Below are positions 39,101 to 51,222 of a DNA stretch of 64,000 nt, one piece after another. This DNA comes from Branchiostoma floridae (lineage: Eukaryota; Chordata; Leptocardii; Amphioxiformes; Branchiostomatidae): assembly GCF_000003815.2 (NCBI RefSeq), contig NC_049985.1, forward strand, positions 24,266,981 to 24,330,980, written 5' to 3'. The notes below the pieces were generated by a model that saw only the letters and a program-made list of their open reading frames with translations, was not told the DNA's origin and searched no databases. A program made the translations under genes and the position numbers. Within the stretch, counting starts at the first letter, position 1; every line of letters starts with the position of its first letter.

Positions 39101-42100
39101 AGAATGTTCAGGGAGACATTATATAATTTTCAAATAATCAAAAAGTGCCTCAAATTTTCATTATTTGTAAATCAGTTTCAGAATTTTACAATAATCCCTA
39201 CTTTTGCTGCCTCCTTCGCCCTTGCTTGGCCAGCCTCCTGCCTCTGCACGGCCATGACTTTCCGCTCGGTGGCGGACATCTTTGCCGTGTCCCACAGGAA
39301 GCGTTTTCTCTCCTCCGCACCAGGGCCCGGCAGGCAGATCGGCAGCTGCACCATCTTCTTCAGGTACTCGTACCTATAGGTTTAACATAAGTACATGGTG
39401 AGGAGTGATACCTGACTGAGAAGGGATAGGGGACCGATGAAATTTGTGTCTATCTGTTTAGTCAGATTATAAAATTTCTTATGTTAAAGCTATTTTTCGT
39501 GACATAGTATTTCGACATGCAATTTATGCCTCTGGTAAATGAACAGAACAGAAAAGAACAAATGGCGATCGCGACTGTTAGTATGATTAGACAACATTGT
39601 AGAACATTTACAGGAAATTAAAATTAAATTTCAAATACGTCGATGAAGTTTAAACGTCCAGGTAAAAATATACTCAAAATAGGAGTTGCTCAAGCAACTA
39701 AATACTAGTAATTATTATGTTTTGGAAACGGTCAGACGTTTAAGATGGCAACTCTAGATATACTACCTTAGGTAGTGTCATTGAGGAAATGTAGTGGATG
39801 CTATGTTCTTGAGACATCTGACCGTTTTCGAAATCATATACAGCTGCTTGTCAATACAAACATCAGTTACACATATGTAAAGAAGTATAGATCAGTACCC
39901 GTTGATGTTGGCGTTCCTCATGACGTCACCAAAGCTCTCCTCAATACTCTTGACGACAATCCTGGGATCCACGGCCAGAAGGGAGATGAAGTGAGAGTTG
40001 GGGTCTGAGAGAAGTATGCCCACCGCCTAAAGAAATAAGTTTATGTCATTCCTTGATGTTTGTTAATTTCTAAAACCTGTGTTGTACATCCTATATAGGG
40101 TACGATAATCTCAATTTAATTAGACGACGATTGCTGAGCCAACGTACAGCGAACAAAATCTTGTGACCCTTGATTTCATAATTGTAATATGTTGCCAAAT
40201 GCATCTAGAGATCTGTCAAGCCTTTGGTAGCTCAGCAATCACAGCCTGTAGTAGGATCCGGGTACCGGTTTTCATCGCGTAGTGAAAAGCATTCAACAAA
40301 TCCTTTTCACAAGACTAACGAATCAGTAACAATGTTTAATGCACCCATTAAAAGCGCTACATTCATGTTCGTTCTTGGTATCAACGGCGCAATATTTTAC
40401 CTGCTATTAAGAATAGAATAGTTTGCATCGTTGCTTGATTATGTGACATATAATGAACAATATGGCGAGTTATAAAGAGCACCTCGATGACTTTGGTGAC
40501 TCTGTCTTTCGGGCATCTGTCCAAGTCGTCCACCACCACAACCACCCGGTACTGTTTCCCACGGGCTGCCTCGAAGTACCGCAACAGGTACGTTATTACC
40601 TGCACTTCTGTCTTCACCTGTGTTAGGAGGAGAATGAAGAACACTCAGAACTTTGAAGATGTTATTAACAGATAGTTACGATGATGTGGGGCCGCGTAGC
40701 ACAGTGGTAGTGTATTCGGCCCGTGACCGAGAGGTCGCCGGTTTGAATCCGCCTGCCGTGTTGCCGGTCTTGTGCCGTTGGGAAAGGCACTTTACACGAC
40801 TTCCCTCACTTTACTCAAGTGAAAAATGAGTCGTCCCCCGGATAGGACGTTAAATGGAGGTCCCGTGTAAGGGGAGAGCCATACCCCATGCACGTTAAAG
40901 AACCCCCACATGTGCGATGGTGCGGTGTGCGTTGGTGCAAATCCTTCTGTCGGAAGTTGGTGATTCACTTCAAATCACCCGGATGGAGGCCTGGCGAACC
41001 TCTGTCTCGTATCAGCCACATGGTGATCTACATCATTCACCCTGACGGGTGTGTCACCCCGTAAGGGGCGGTATAACCCGTCGTTGTGCGAACATGTGCG
41101 AACATGTATATATGGAAATCAGTTACTACGTTAACTGAAGGGACTACCCTAAAGATCAATAAATAAATAAATGTTACTAAGAGAAATCTACATCTAAGTT
41201 ACGGGTCTTGCTCAAGCCCCTATCGTTCAGCGAATAAGCTTCGACCGTATTCACAGCTGAAGGTGTTCCAATTGTAAAGTCACCAGAGCTCGAGTGTATT
41301 TACACATCAAAAGCTATTTTATCACATCGAACGAGGCTCGGGTACTCTGCGAATATTGGCCAATCTCTAAAATTCACACGATCACCGAAAGAACTTCGGG
41401 CGAGCAACTGCCTTTTAGACTCGCAGAGTTGTCTGTCCATCGAGTTTCCTGCATTACGAATGGCATGCCATTTATGAGATCATTTAAACAGATCTAGAAG
41501 CGAATTGATATTCCGTGGTTGAATGAGGAGTCTCACCTTTGCCATGAACCCCAGCTCCTGGTCAAAGTTGGGTTTCGTCGTCTGTGCCATCAACCTATCT
41601 CTCTGTGAGATCGCCATCTTCCTCAAGAAGGACCAGATTTCAGTAGCGTTTTTCATGAAGCCAGCACTGAGGACGACACCACAGAGGATCTGGAATATGC
41701 TGGTCGCTATCTATAAATGAAAGAAAAAAAACTATTTATTATGATATAGGTTATTGCCCCAAGGCAAATTGTATGTGCGTGTACTTAGGAAACATGCACG
41801 TGTTAGACATTTGAAACATACATACAAACAACAGTTAACAGACATTGAAAACTTGCATCTGGGAGAGACATAGGAAACATGCATGTTAGAGACAGGAGTA
41901 TTTTGAATGAGCAAAATACGAAATCAAGTTCGTAATAAATACTAGTGAATAAATGACAGACAATATGGGGACAGTTCGCAGAGAAATCACAGAGATGTCA
42001 TATACAGATGATCATCATGGTATTTAAAGTACATGTAATATTTACCAGATAGGGTAGTGCGAGAACTCACTGACACTTACCTCAAGAGTAGACTCTCCGC

Positions 42101-45100
42101 TGATGCCAAACACAGATGCCAACACGATCAACACTGTCCCCAGAATCGTCCCGATCAACAACCTAACGGCAAATGATAAGACAAGATGTTTTTTGCTGCC
42201 CTTTGTCTGCCTACCAGACATTGTATGCCCTAAAGGCAAGCCAAATAATAGGAAACAGATTAAGACTTTTAAATCACACAGCATTGACTTATAACATCAA
42301 GTTCTTCTTGAAATTCTTGTGTCTGGTGTTGGTTGTTCGGTATCGTTGATGGAGATTATTTTTTTACTCTCTAAGCAACGGCGAGGCTCCTGCTGTATTT
42401 TGGCGTTTTAGACGTATTTGTCGGGCTCTTTATTTTGTCGTTTTTATTTTTGTCAAAGTAGAAAGCCTAAAAGAAGTCAAAACAAGCGAGAGCTTGGCGT
42501 CTGGTGGAAATTATTCATCTTTAAATTTATGTTAATGTAAATGTGGCGCTATTTTATCAAGGAAACCCATGGAGAAAGAATACATTGAACGATCGAACTA
42601 GAGCATTGTACGGTTTAGAGCATAGAACTAAAATAGAGCATTGAAAGAAGACCTACTTGAACCACAGCCTCCCCGTAACTGGTGGTCTCTCCGACGCCAT
42701 AAACTTGTCGTGGATGGCGCGGTACAAGCGGGTTGTCCACGGGCCGAATGTTGCCTCGACTTCATCACACAGCTTGGTGACGATGCCTGCCCAGAGCGCG
42801 GAGCAGCCAGAGTACTCCCAGGCATTGAACTGCACGTGGATCACCTTAACGTGACCAGGATTGGGCAGATTTGTCTCGAGATTTGGTGGAGCCAGCAGAT
42901 CCAGCCAGATCCCAATCAGCTGAAGGTGCCTCTTTCTCACGCGTAGATCGGGGAACAGCGTCAGCAAGATCCGAGTCAGATACTTCCTCTTCAGATACCC
43001 AACGATTACACACATGCAGATGGTGGAAATTGTACCGACGATCAGTATAATCTTAAAGATGGCGCGGTAGTAGAAGTAGGACAGAGCGCCACCTACCACA
43101 GTTAGAATGAATAACAGGAAGGTGAGGATACTCGCACAGGAAGCGTAGGGGAGTGGAGGAACGGCCATCTTCCGATCCCTTTTGGTTGTTATCTTGGCGT
43201 TGAACTCTTCTACATGTCGTAGCTTATCTGCCTTTTCAATGTTTGCATCAATCTCGTCTGAAACATAGATGAGCATAGATGATACATAATTTTACATGAA
43301 TTTTGACATTTTATTCGATATTCAACAGGGCAAAAACATTAGGAAGTTGAAAAAGTATTCAAAATATTTCAGATGTATTCCAATTTCGATGTGAGACATA
43401 TGATTACGAAGATCACTTGTAAATGATGACAATGACAACCCTTCAGGTGACTTGGAATGGACTGCAAGGATCGCTAAAATTGAGAACTGCCAAAGATACT
43501 CACTTTTGACCTGGTTGAGGATGAAGGACTTGCCCGTCCCCCAGCGCGCGTAGATCCCCACAGTGATAGGCATGGTAGTGGACTCGTCCGTTAGGATGTC
43601 GGCAACTGTTTTGGCGTACACTCGGTAGCCTAGGGAATCCTCCTCAAAATGGCTGTCGCTCTTCAAGCTCCCTGTGGAACAAACATCGTCATCATCAGAA
43701 GAGTAAATAAACTATATAATTAAGTCAAGATATTATAAATACTATGATTATGCAAAACAATAAAGTATTTCAGCCATTGTCAACAAGCCTCAAGAAGAAA
43801 ACACAGAAGGTACTCTATGGCTTATTCCAATCCAATCTGTCTTCCCCATATGATGAATTGTCAGGCTGATCATGTACCAACATCGATCTTTATCTCCAAG
43901 CATAGCCTACGGTAGCATAACATAGCATCAAAAGCTAGGTAGAGGAGTGAAGCTGGCTTAGAAGTGTGTTTCGCTACATGGCAAATGGAAACCTCCTTTA
44001 ATAGCTGACTAAATTCCTTGGCCAGTTTAGTACTGTCTTATGCCATCGTAGGATCTGCTTGGAGATTAATCGATCTGCAATTGCAACTTTAAAAATTGGG
44101 ATGTTATGACGATAATCGTTATAATGAACAAATGCGCGCACAACTGGCCTCAAAGGGGTTTACTGGTTTTGAAAAAAGAAACAAACACTTACCGACGCGT
44201 TTTGCCGTCCCCATCAGTGTATACTTCATGTCGACTCCGGCCACGTTCAGCACCGTCTGTCCCTTGCTATTCTTCTCCTGCAAGAGGTCAGAGTTCATAT
44301 CCAGCAGCGCCTGCGCGAACTTCTTAGACTGGTACCTTTGGTCTACGGCGTAGTGCAGCGGCGTATTCTGGAAGAAAACATAAATCAATTTTGTTATCTC
44401 GATGATGGTTCCATAGAAGACGGAGTTGTAATAGAAACCGTAATTTCTTATCGTATCCCCCTTGCTTTCGTTGCCACCCTTCGCCAATAGACATACTTAA
44501 TGTATCTGGAGTTCATAATTATTTGGTTAAATCAACTTATTCTTCAACTGTCTCTATCAAAATATGCAAAGAAAGCGATCGTCCCTTACCCCCGCAGGGT
44601 CTCGGATAGTGAGATCCTCCACAGTCCACTCTAGCTGTCCCACGAGAACGTTCAGGAAAGCCACGTTGTCTACCTTTGCCGCCTCCCACACCATGTTTTC
44701 CTGAAAAACATTGGGATTGTTTCAATTGCAAGCCAAGTTAGTTAGGCCCAAGTTTGTAACTCAACGATTTGTTGCAGACCACCAGACTTTGAAAGGTGTC
44801 GACGTCAAATCCAAGAATTACAAGAATTTTGACGTCATTATGGCGCAATATGTGATGTTGCTTGCTGGGACATGGGGAAATGATATTCCGTGAAGTCTTC
44901 AAGCTATGTGGTAAATATATAAAAAAAGTTTAGGTAAATGAATAAACTGTCTACCACGTCTTCTTTTGACAATAAGTAAGTAATAGCCTTTATAGCACAT
45001 TCATGCCCTATCGGGCTAAGTACAGGCATATAGATACAAAGGGTAGTAATGCAGTAAACATGGTTTCTAAGACTAATCTAAAACATAAATTCTAAAACTA

Positions 45101-48100
45101 TTCTAATACATTTGTTCGGCTTCTTCTCGTTTCTTAGTTATGTTAAGTATGTAGCTTGAGATGTGTTTGTACAATGTCGTTTGATCAAAGCTCATAAGAA
45201 AAATGAATTTTTCAACACTAGACATATATTCAAAGCGAGGGAACTTTCCTATAATATGGCTAAAAAGAATACTTCTATCGTTACTATATAAACTACAATC
45301 TGATAGAAAGTGAGATTCATCTTCGATCTTGTTCAGGTTACAGAACTGACAGACTCTTTGCTCCAGAGGTGTGCGGTTGTGCCTCCCTGATTCAACACGG
45401 AGTTTGTGGCAGCTGATTCGTAGTTCGGTGATAATAGATCTTTGTCGTTCGTTCGGAATCTTAAGATAAATAGAAACATGAATGATTTGCTCTTGCGACA
45501 TGATCCGCCATTTCGGATTTCGGCCGATGACATCATCAGATTAACATGATTCATGTATATTTGATAGTAAAAGATAACGCTAAATTATATACACGGAAAA
45601 TTTTTCAACTACTTTTAATTTAAAAAATCATTGCCAGCTTAATAATTTTAGGAAATTTGTAGCTCTAGCGTTAGCCGTTCAGGTGCTATGCGACATGAAA
45701 TTCGGCGAAGGCCTCAAAAGAGGCAGGGGAAAGAGGAGGTACCAGATCAGCACGAATGGTTGGATCCACCCAGTACAGCAGTCGGGCAGTGGAAGTGGAC
45801 AGAGGACCGGTTACTCCCTTCTGCTTCATGTTCTGCTGATATTCCAACTCGTATTTCAGCAGTAAGGTCTCCATGATCTTGTCCTGACCGAACCACGTAG
45901 CAGCGTGCATGGGCGACTGGAGGTCCTGTAGAAACAAGGAACATTACAGCCCCGGGGTGAATTGTGTTAGTAACTGCCTGGGGCTGTAAACTTGCTTCTC
46001 ATCGGAGGATGTTAGACAGACCACAATACCACAATCAAATGGGGTAGGGAATTTCCCGAGCAGCCTCGTAACCCCTGCTTCACCTATTGAGCCAGTAAAG
46101 TCAAGCTTGTCTAGTAAGCTTTATGTTTCTGACTTAGGGAGAAGAGATGCTGCTACAGTTATCGTTATGGGCCGCTCTTCATCTTCATGACGGTAACATC
46201 AGGCCCTACGAACCTGATTTAGAAAGAAATAGGCAATAGTACACTTGGTGTTCTCTGGATTGTATGTAACGGTGGGGTTCAAGCACCAACTGACCACTCC
46301 GGTTTCTAGCTCTAGCGTCTCTAGCTGGCGATCTTTTAACATTCCATCGACCTTTCGACAAATGCTGCCGATGCTCGTAGTCTGTATGACACCAGGTCTA
46401 GGGAATTTGCATCGTTGAGATTTCCTTTTTTTTCGCAGAGAAGGCCGTAGATCTTACCTTACTGCGCACGAGGGGATCGGCACCAGCCCGTAGAAGGCGG
46501 GAAACAACCTTGGCGTTCCCAGCAATCACCGCGCAGTGCAATGGCGTCACGTCCTGAAACTGGTGTTCGCTGACGACTTCGTCTGACTAAAAAAAAGTGA
46601 TGACATGTCATGTCATGTCATGTTAGATAAAAAGAATGGCTCACTGGCTGTAAACAAACAAAAACACTGAGCTTGTGACAGTTACTCCAAAAAGCAGTTA
46701 CTCAAGCAACTGGATATGATTTTGGAAACGGTCAGACGCTTCAAACAACATCTGTTGTTTTTTGTCAGTGACACTGGAGAAATCTTGTTGGATAGGGTTT
46801 TTATATTCTAGCTGTGAATTGAAAAATAACTGATGTTGTTTGAATCGTCTGACCATTTCCAAAATCATATCCAGTTGCTTGAGCAACTGCTTTTTGGCGT
46901 ATCGCATTACCTGGATGTCTAACTTTCATCGACGTACCTTGTTGATTATGTGCAAGGGAAAATTGGCCAAAAAATTAGCATAGTTGCCACAACAATTTAT
47001 AGCCCAGTAAGATCCCCGCTTCATCTAGGATACCAATATCAAGATTATCTATGTAACTATGATTCAACTGAAGAAATTCTAGGTTCTAGCAAGACTCACG
47101 TGTTCGGGAAACAACTGCATTATTTTCTTCTCATTGACGTCATGTCCGGTTTCCAGGAATTTGTTGACCTTCCCGATGTCCCCCACCAAGGCGGCAGTGT
47201 GGAGGTCTTTGACCTTGCTTGTCTTCATAATAAGAACACATCACAATTGTCAATCAACTGTCCATCAAACAATCTTACATGCGATGAGAATTTGGTACTA
47301 GACAAGCTGGTAGGAAGCGCTGGTATGTGGCACAGTACTATCGAAATATACACACGGACTAGAACAACAGGACTTAAAGTCAGAACACTCAAGATGTATG
47401 CAATGGGGAAAAGAAAATAAGGAAAGGTTCTTACCATAAAACCACTAAATAATGATGACATGGAGCCCATTGCCGATGTCTTCTTCGATCCATCCTGGAA
47501 AAGATAACAAACGTGAGGCTTGATATACATAACGGGAGGTGCCCCAACACGGTACGCTTTTTCTTGCGCTCAAACTCATGGCGCTCCATCGCTAGTTGCC
47601 TGAGAGTGGTCAAATTTTGATGACTGAATTTTTTACACATAGATTTGAACAACATACTTGAATAAGAAATGCATTCATGTGGTTCATGAACCTTACGCGC
47701 TGCGTGTTACAAGCGGCAAACACTGTAAGACAATTTCGTGTATGTAACCTTCCAATTTTGTGCTACGCTGGACAGTGTGCCTAACTTGGTACGCTTTTTT
47801 TACATTTTGCTCTCTTCAGAAGTAAGTGGTAAATTTAAGTACACAGAAAAAAATTAATAGCATGATATATTACCTTTCTTTTGACACTAAAATCGTGACT
47901 GTATGTACTTCTTGTCTCACATGAGGAAGGCTGTACCTAGAACAATCCAGCTGATGTGTTTACGGGCAATGGGCTGAATGCACTGATTGTGAATGCCCGA
48001 CTAAAAAAAACAGTACGAAAAAACGACACCGCCAACATCAACAAAACTCTGTCTGATTATATGAAAATATCATCTACATCTCTCTATCAAGTCTTATTTT

Positions 48101-50156
48101 CATAGACAGCACGAATCATTTGTTACAGTCAAATAAATCTTTGGAGCGTTCTCTAGTCTGCCACCTTCACGGCCACACTCCCTTGGGAGTACAATGGTGG
48201 CAATGTTTATGTCGCTTCCTTTTGCTTGCTTTTCTACTCAACAAACATTTAAAGACCCATATTCATAGTGTTTTATGGAGCTTTATTTATGTGTATCATG
48301 GCAGTTGTGTGACTGCTTGAAAGAGTTCGTATAATAAGCGACACGAGCCGCCAATACGCAGAGGCCGGTGACCGCAGTGATTCAGCACTGTCAACATTAC
48401 TATTAGAATTCTGTTTTTAAAAAACATGAAGTAAATATGTTAAAGTATACTTGGAATGCAAATTAAAGCTGTGTGCATGGACTTGGTCTATTTACCTTTG
48501 TAATCAGCATAGTCAGTGGTAACAAACACGGTGTACTTATGGATAATAAGATCAGCAAAAAATCCGTGCCGTCTTAGGACGGGAACCGTCTTAGGGCGGC
48601 CCCCGTTATATCATATACACGGAAATCATAAAAATATATTGCTGTGTGTTTTATACAACAGCAGTACTGGAGCCGCACGCTTACAAATAAGAAGCCACAG
48701 AAATAGACTACAAAATAAATGTTATCTAAAAATAACATTGTGTAATAAATTGTGGTTAGACCTAAAAAAAAAACGTTGTGTTTCCCCGAAAACCCTGCCG
48801 ACCCGTGTCTTTTTTGGCCAACCGATGGTGCTGGAAAGAGACTAAGGTACTCCAACCAACGTCTCAGTGACCAAACCGGGATGTCTCACCGTGGTAGACA
48901 CCAGTTGCTGCGTGTCAGTTTCCTCCGTTTTGCTGGTGTTCAGATCGGTGCCCCTTGATTCTTCGGTTGTCGATACAGTCTGCGGCTGTAATGTCAGTTC
49001 AGTGTGTTAATCGTTCATTAACGTAATTCACCTTGCAGTACAGGCAGTAGGTAATGTGCACTCTCACTGCACTTGCGTCACGCTTGCGTCACTGAGGAGT
49101 TCGAAAGATACTGAACGAATTTCAGAAATAAAGAACGAGTTTTCTTACTTTTTGTGTATTTTGTCGTATTCTTAGTTATACTTTTACGTATTACGCAAAA
49201 GCCGAATTATCAAAAAAAAGTAGAAAATAACAAAACAGTGACGCAGTAAACGAACCCAGCAATGACGCAAGCTTGACGTAAGTGCAGTGAGAGGCCTAGG
49301 GCACCTGTACCCATCTGAGTATACGTAATTAGGCTGTTGTATCGTGCTCGAGGCACCCCTTCAACCCCATTTTACGTCCCTTCCGAAATAAGAATGCAGT
49401 CCCAACCGGGATGCCCTAATACTCGGATGACCACAGCTTTAGTGAAATACATTAACCACTCTACGTGTGCGTCTATATAGTCATTAATTTTGTACATTCC
49501 ATGATATTCAGTTTAGTCTTATCAATAGTTTACTAAAAGATACGAAATAGCAATCGTGATTCTTGTCCCCAAACGTTCATATTGTCCAAGAACTTCTGAT
49601 TGGCCAAACTGCATTAACCACGTGATTAAGATTAACCAATAGCGGTTAGGTAAGGTTACTCACTGCTTTGAGAGGGAACTGCTGTACTTTCCCCATGTCC
49701 AAGTCTCCGAGATGCAGTGTCAGCTCCCCTATCAGTGAGTCCTTATGAATCATTCGAAAGATTTTAACTTTCACCTGCAAAAATATGAATACATATTTTA
49801 TTTTTTCCCTGTAAATCAGTGTTAAATTTCACGATAAGGATACGACAGGAACATGAAAATTGAATAGCTAAATATATAGTTTGAAATTGCTGGTATCTGT
49901 GAAGGAAGCAATGCTGTGTATAATAAATATGGCTATTGATGGCTTCAGGTAAATTTATTCACAATCACTACAAATGCACGTCTGTTACATTAGCTGAGGC
50001 TAGGTTAGGCGTAAGTCACATTTCCTAACCAGGGCTCGACCAGGCTGTTTGTTGAAACGAAAAATAGAAATGTATACTTAAAAAATATACACAAACTAGA
50101 GTTCAACGAACACATACCTTTGCCAAATAAACCAGGTTTGTTATGTAGAATGATGT
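36105..50156 (-). CDS. Kidins220/ARMS-like ankyrin-repeat KAP-family P-loop NTPase (5' end not found)
   Basis: Exons: 50156-50118, 49774-49664, 48985-48890, 47494-47435, 47213-47100, 46553-46458, 45925-45743, 44700-44590, 44367-44193, 43671-43504, 43257-42657, 42162-42081, 41710-41537, 40617-40483, 40026-39899, 39373-39202, 38822-38484, 37874-37605, 37447-37300 and 36805-36105: 1,300 residues plus stop in one frame. Residues 14-50 (KDSLIGELTLHLGDLD) resemble the end of a C2 domain. Ankyrin-type blocks (VTPLHCAVIAGNAKVV, QSPMHAATWFGQD, NTPLHYAVDQR) span about 103-320. The KAP domain has Walker A GIYARWGTGKSF near 367-378 and Walker B VVVVVDDLDRC near 695-705, with three to four hydrophobic helices between. 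An acidic tail ends ESNV, a class I PDZ ligand; Kidins220 ends similarly. A membrane scaffold role is inferred. The 45743 donor is weak and uncertain. Confidence 0.82.
38264..38415. repeat. 37-bp tandem repeat in a KAP-gene intron
   Basis: Four units with an exact 37-bp period (CTACATTT at 38273, 38310, 38347 and 38384). Consensus words are GCTCCCCTACATTTGGGG and GCAGCGGTGGGATACC. Copies differ at a few positions. The minus-strand frame runs on from the neighbouring exon into the repeat, but a good donor at 38483 ends the exon first. Confidence 0.85.
38892..39066. repeat. Foldback MITE-like element
   Basis: Left arm TTTGTACACAACCAAGTGTTT-type sequence and, inverted, AAACACTTGGTTGTGTACAAA lie at the ends. 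Further inverted blocks, CATTCAAC and TATGACTGGTT, lie inside. Total about 175 bp with a small central spacer. Intronic in the KAP gene. Confidence 0.7.
39681..39860. repeat. Diverged foldback of the CTCAAGCAACTGG family
   Basis: It has GTTGCTCAAGCAACT at the left, GGAAACGGTCAGACG and, inverted, CATCTGACCGTTTTCG further right, matching 46689-46895. The outer right end is degraded. It lies between KAP exons. Confidence 0.5.
40688..41173 (+). mobile_element. tRNA-derived SINE with an alternative 3' tail
   Basis: The first about 225 bp match the SINE at 20215 closely (same GGGGCCGCGTAGCACAGTGG head; B box GGTTTGAATCC at 40740-40750, one change). After AAAGAACCC the sequence is new: GTTGGTGCAAATCC, a self-complementary CACCCTGACGGGTGTG region, and a tail of AAAT repeats near 41156-41173 instead of poly(A). 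It lies in a KAP intron, antisense to the gene. Confidence 0.82.
44971..45545 (-). pseudogene. CR1/L2-like LINE ORF2 C-terminal fragment with 3' end
   Basis: The minus-strand frame at 45501-45103 contains the CR1-type C-terminal block: ITELRISCHKLRVESGRH, then the Cys/His knuckle CQFCNLNKIEDESHFLSDC. It ends at a stop near 45103. A short 3' region finishes in TTACTTACTTATT, a microsatellite-like end typical of CR1/L2 elements. The 5' part is truncated. It is inserted in the intron between KAP exons at 45743 and 44700, in the sense orientation of the gene. Confidence 0.75.
46040..46205 (+). repeat. 3' half of a poly(A)-type SINE
   Basis: GGGGTAGGGAATTTCCCGAG, then CCTCGTAACCCCTGCTTC, match the 3' half of the SINE at 20215 (around 20486-20640). 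The head and A tail are absent. Intronic in the KAP gene. Confidence 0.6.
46689..46895. repeat. Foldback element, best copy of the CTCAAGCAACTGG family
   Basis: Ends AAAAAGCAGTTACTCAAGCA and its inverse, with inner arms GATTTTGGAAACGGTCAGACG and complement. It is followed by GGCGTATCGC..TACCTGGATGTCTAAC ending at 46922, which recurs near 37055, 18760 and, inverted, 22013. It has no coding capacity. Intronic in the KAP gene. Confidence 0.7.
49061..49293. mobile_element. TIR element with CTCTCACTGCACTT ends
   Basis: The left end CTCTCACTGCACTTGCGTCA and right end TGACGTAAGTGCAGTGAGAG are inverted partners of about 34 bp. GCTTGCGTCACTG and its complement continue inward. The interior is AT-rich. 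Intronic between two KAP exons. No target duplication recognised. Confidence 0.65.
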
Positions 50157-50214
50157 CTGTAGACATAAATGTGTTACTCATTACATTTTATTTCATATGC
50201 CTGGAGTTGGTTCA

Positions 50215-50765
50215 TAACATTTCGCCATTGCTTATGCAAATTTGATCCCTATGCAGATTAGATTTACATAATAATACTAAATTGTATCAAGCATCATTTG
50301 CATAATAAATGTGTATTGATATTTCCTTCTTTCTTAGCTAAAAATGTGACAAGTTTGAAAGTCCTATAAGGAATGCAGTGGATTTACAAACTTTTCTCAT
50401 TAATTATGCAAATTAGCAGTCGATTTGCATAATTATAATTCCATCATGTAAGTCTTCCCTTTGGCTATCTACATACCAAAAACCATGACGATCCGTCAAC
50501 ACGTTTATATTTTCTCATTAATTATGCAAATGAGGCCGTCATTTGCATAATTAATATGCATTGATATTTCTCTCTTCCTCATCTATATATGTGACAAGTT
50601 TGAAAGTCCTATCATGAAATGCAGTGGATTTATAAACTTTCCTCATTAATTATGCAAATTAGTTGCTGATTTGCATAATTGGTATTCCATTGTGTACATT
50701 GTTACTTGGGCTATCTACATGCTAAAAACCATGACGATCCATCAACACGTTCTCGAGTTATTCTC
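50215..50765. repeat. Tandem repeat, period about 245 bp, two copies
   Basis: ATTGATATTTC..GTGACAAGTTTGAAAGTCCT..TGCAGTGGATTTA starts at 50315 and again at 50560. Each unit also contains a half-period echo of the ATTATGCAAAT / ATTTGCATAATT region. It lies just upstream of the first KAP exon found. Confidence 0.75.
50406..50676. promoter_or_regulatory. Three phased octamer palindromes (possible POU/Oct sites)
   Basis: Exact inverted octamer pairs ATGCAAAT-N9-ATTTGCAT occur at 50406-50430, 50524-50548 and 50652-50676, each with a 9-bp spacer of different sequence. Two further octamers lie at 50234-50241 and 50296-50303. The octamer is the classic POU-factor site. The pairs sit in a repeat, so their function is unproven; they may be a property of the repeat family. 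Confidence 0.45.
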
Positions 50766-50769
50766 GTCC

Positions 50770-51125
50770 AAAGTTTGAAAGGAAATCGGCGACTGCAGTT
50801 CCAAACAAGCCGCTAGGGGGTCCAAACTTAAAGCACTCACTCTCTGCACCAAGGGCTATCTACCACTCAAAAATCATAACCACATCAGGTCCAGAACACG
50901 AGATAAAAAAATTGAGGTTTTGCTGCAGTACCTTAGCAAGCCGCTAGGGGGCCCATTATCGAACTTGACCTTTGTTTTCCCGACCCCTACCCACCTACCA
51001 AATATTATTTGGATCCATCAAAGGCTTCTTGAGTTATACTGTTAACACACAGACAGACAGACAGACAGACAGACACACAGACTCACAAGCCTAAAATATA
51101 ACCTTAGCCATTCTGGCAAAGGTAA
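50770..51125. repeat. Dispersed repeat tail with ACAG microsatellite
   Basis: AGCCGCTAGGGGG occurs twice (near 50807 and 50939), followed by a CAGA/ACAG run at about 51050-51076 and GGCAAAGGTAATAAT at the end. This layout looks like the 3' end of an interspersed element, continuous with the 50215-50765 repeat. Its superfamily is not identifiable here. Confidence 0.5.
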
Positions 51126-51222
51126 TAATTCCCACGACTCTTCTCTTTACGTCTTGTGTAGTTTGGTCTCTTTTATATCTTACTTATCGTTACGGAAAGC
51201 TGCCCGGCCGGGCCCCGGTTTG

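Noticed and set aside
45743-45937. Frame running past the predicted donor to VPPLSPASFEAFAEFHVA as the true exon end
   Set aside because: A later GTCGCA donor would also keep phase, so the longer exon cannot be excluded, but GTACCT was preferred; both are weak.
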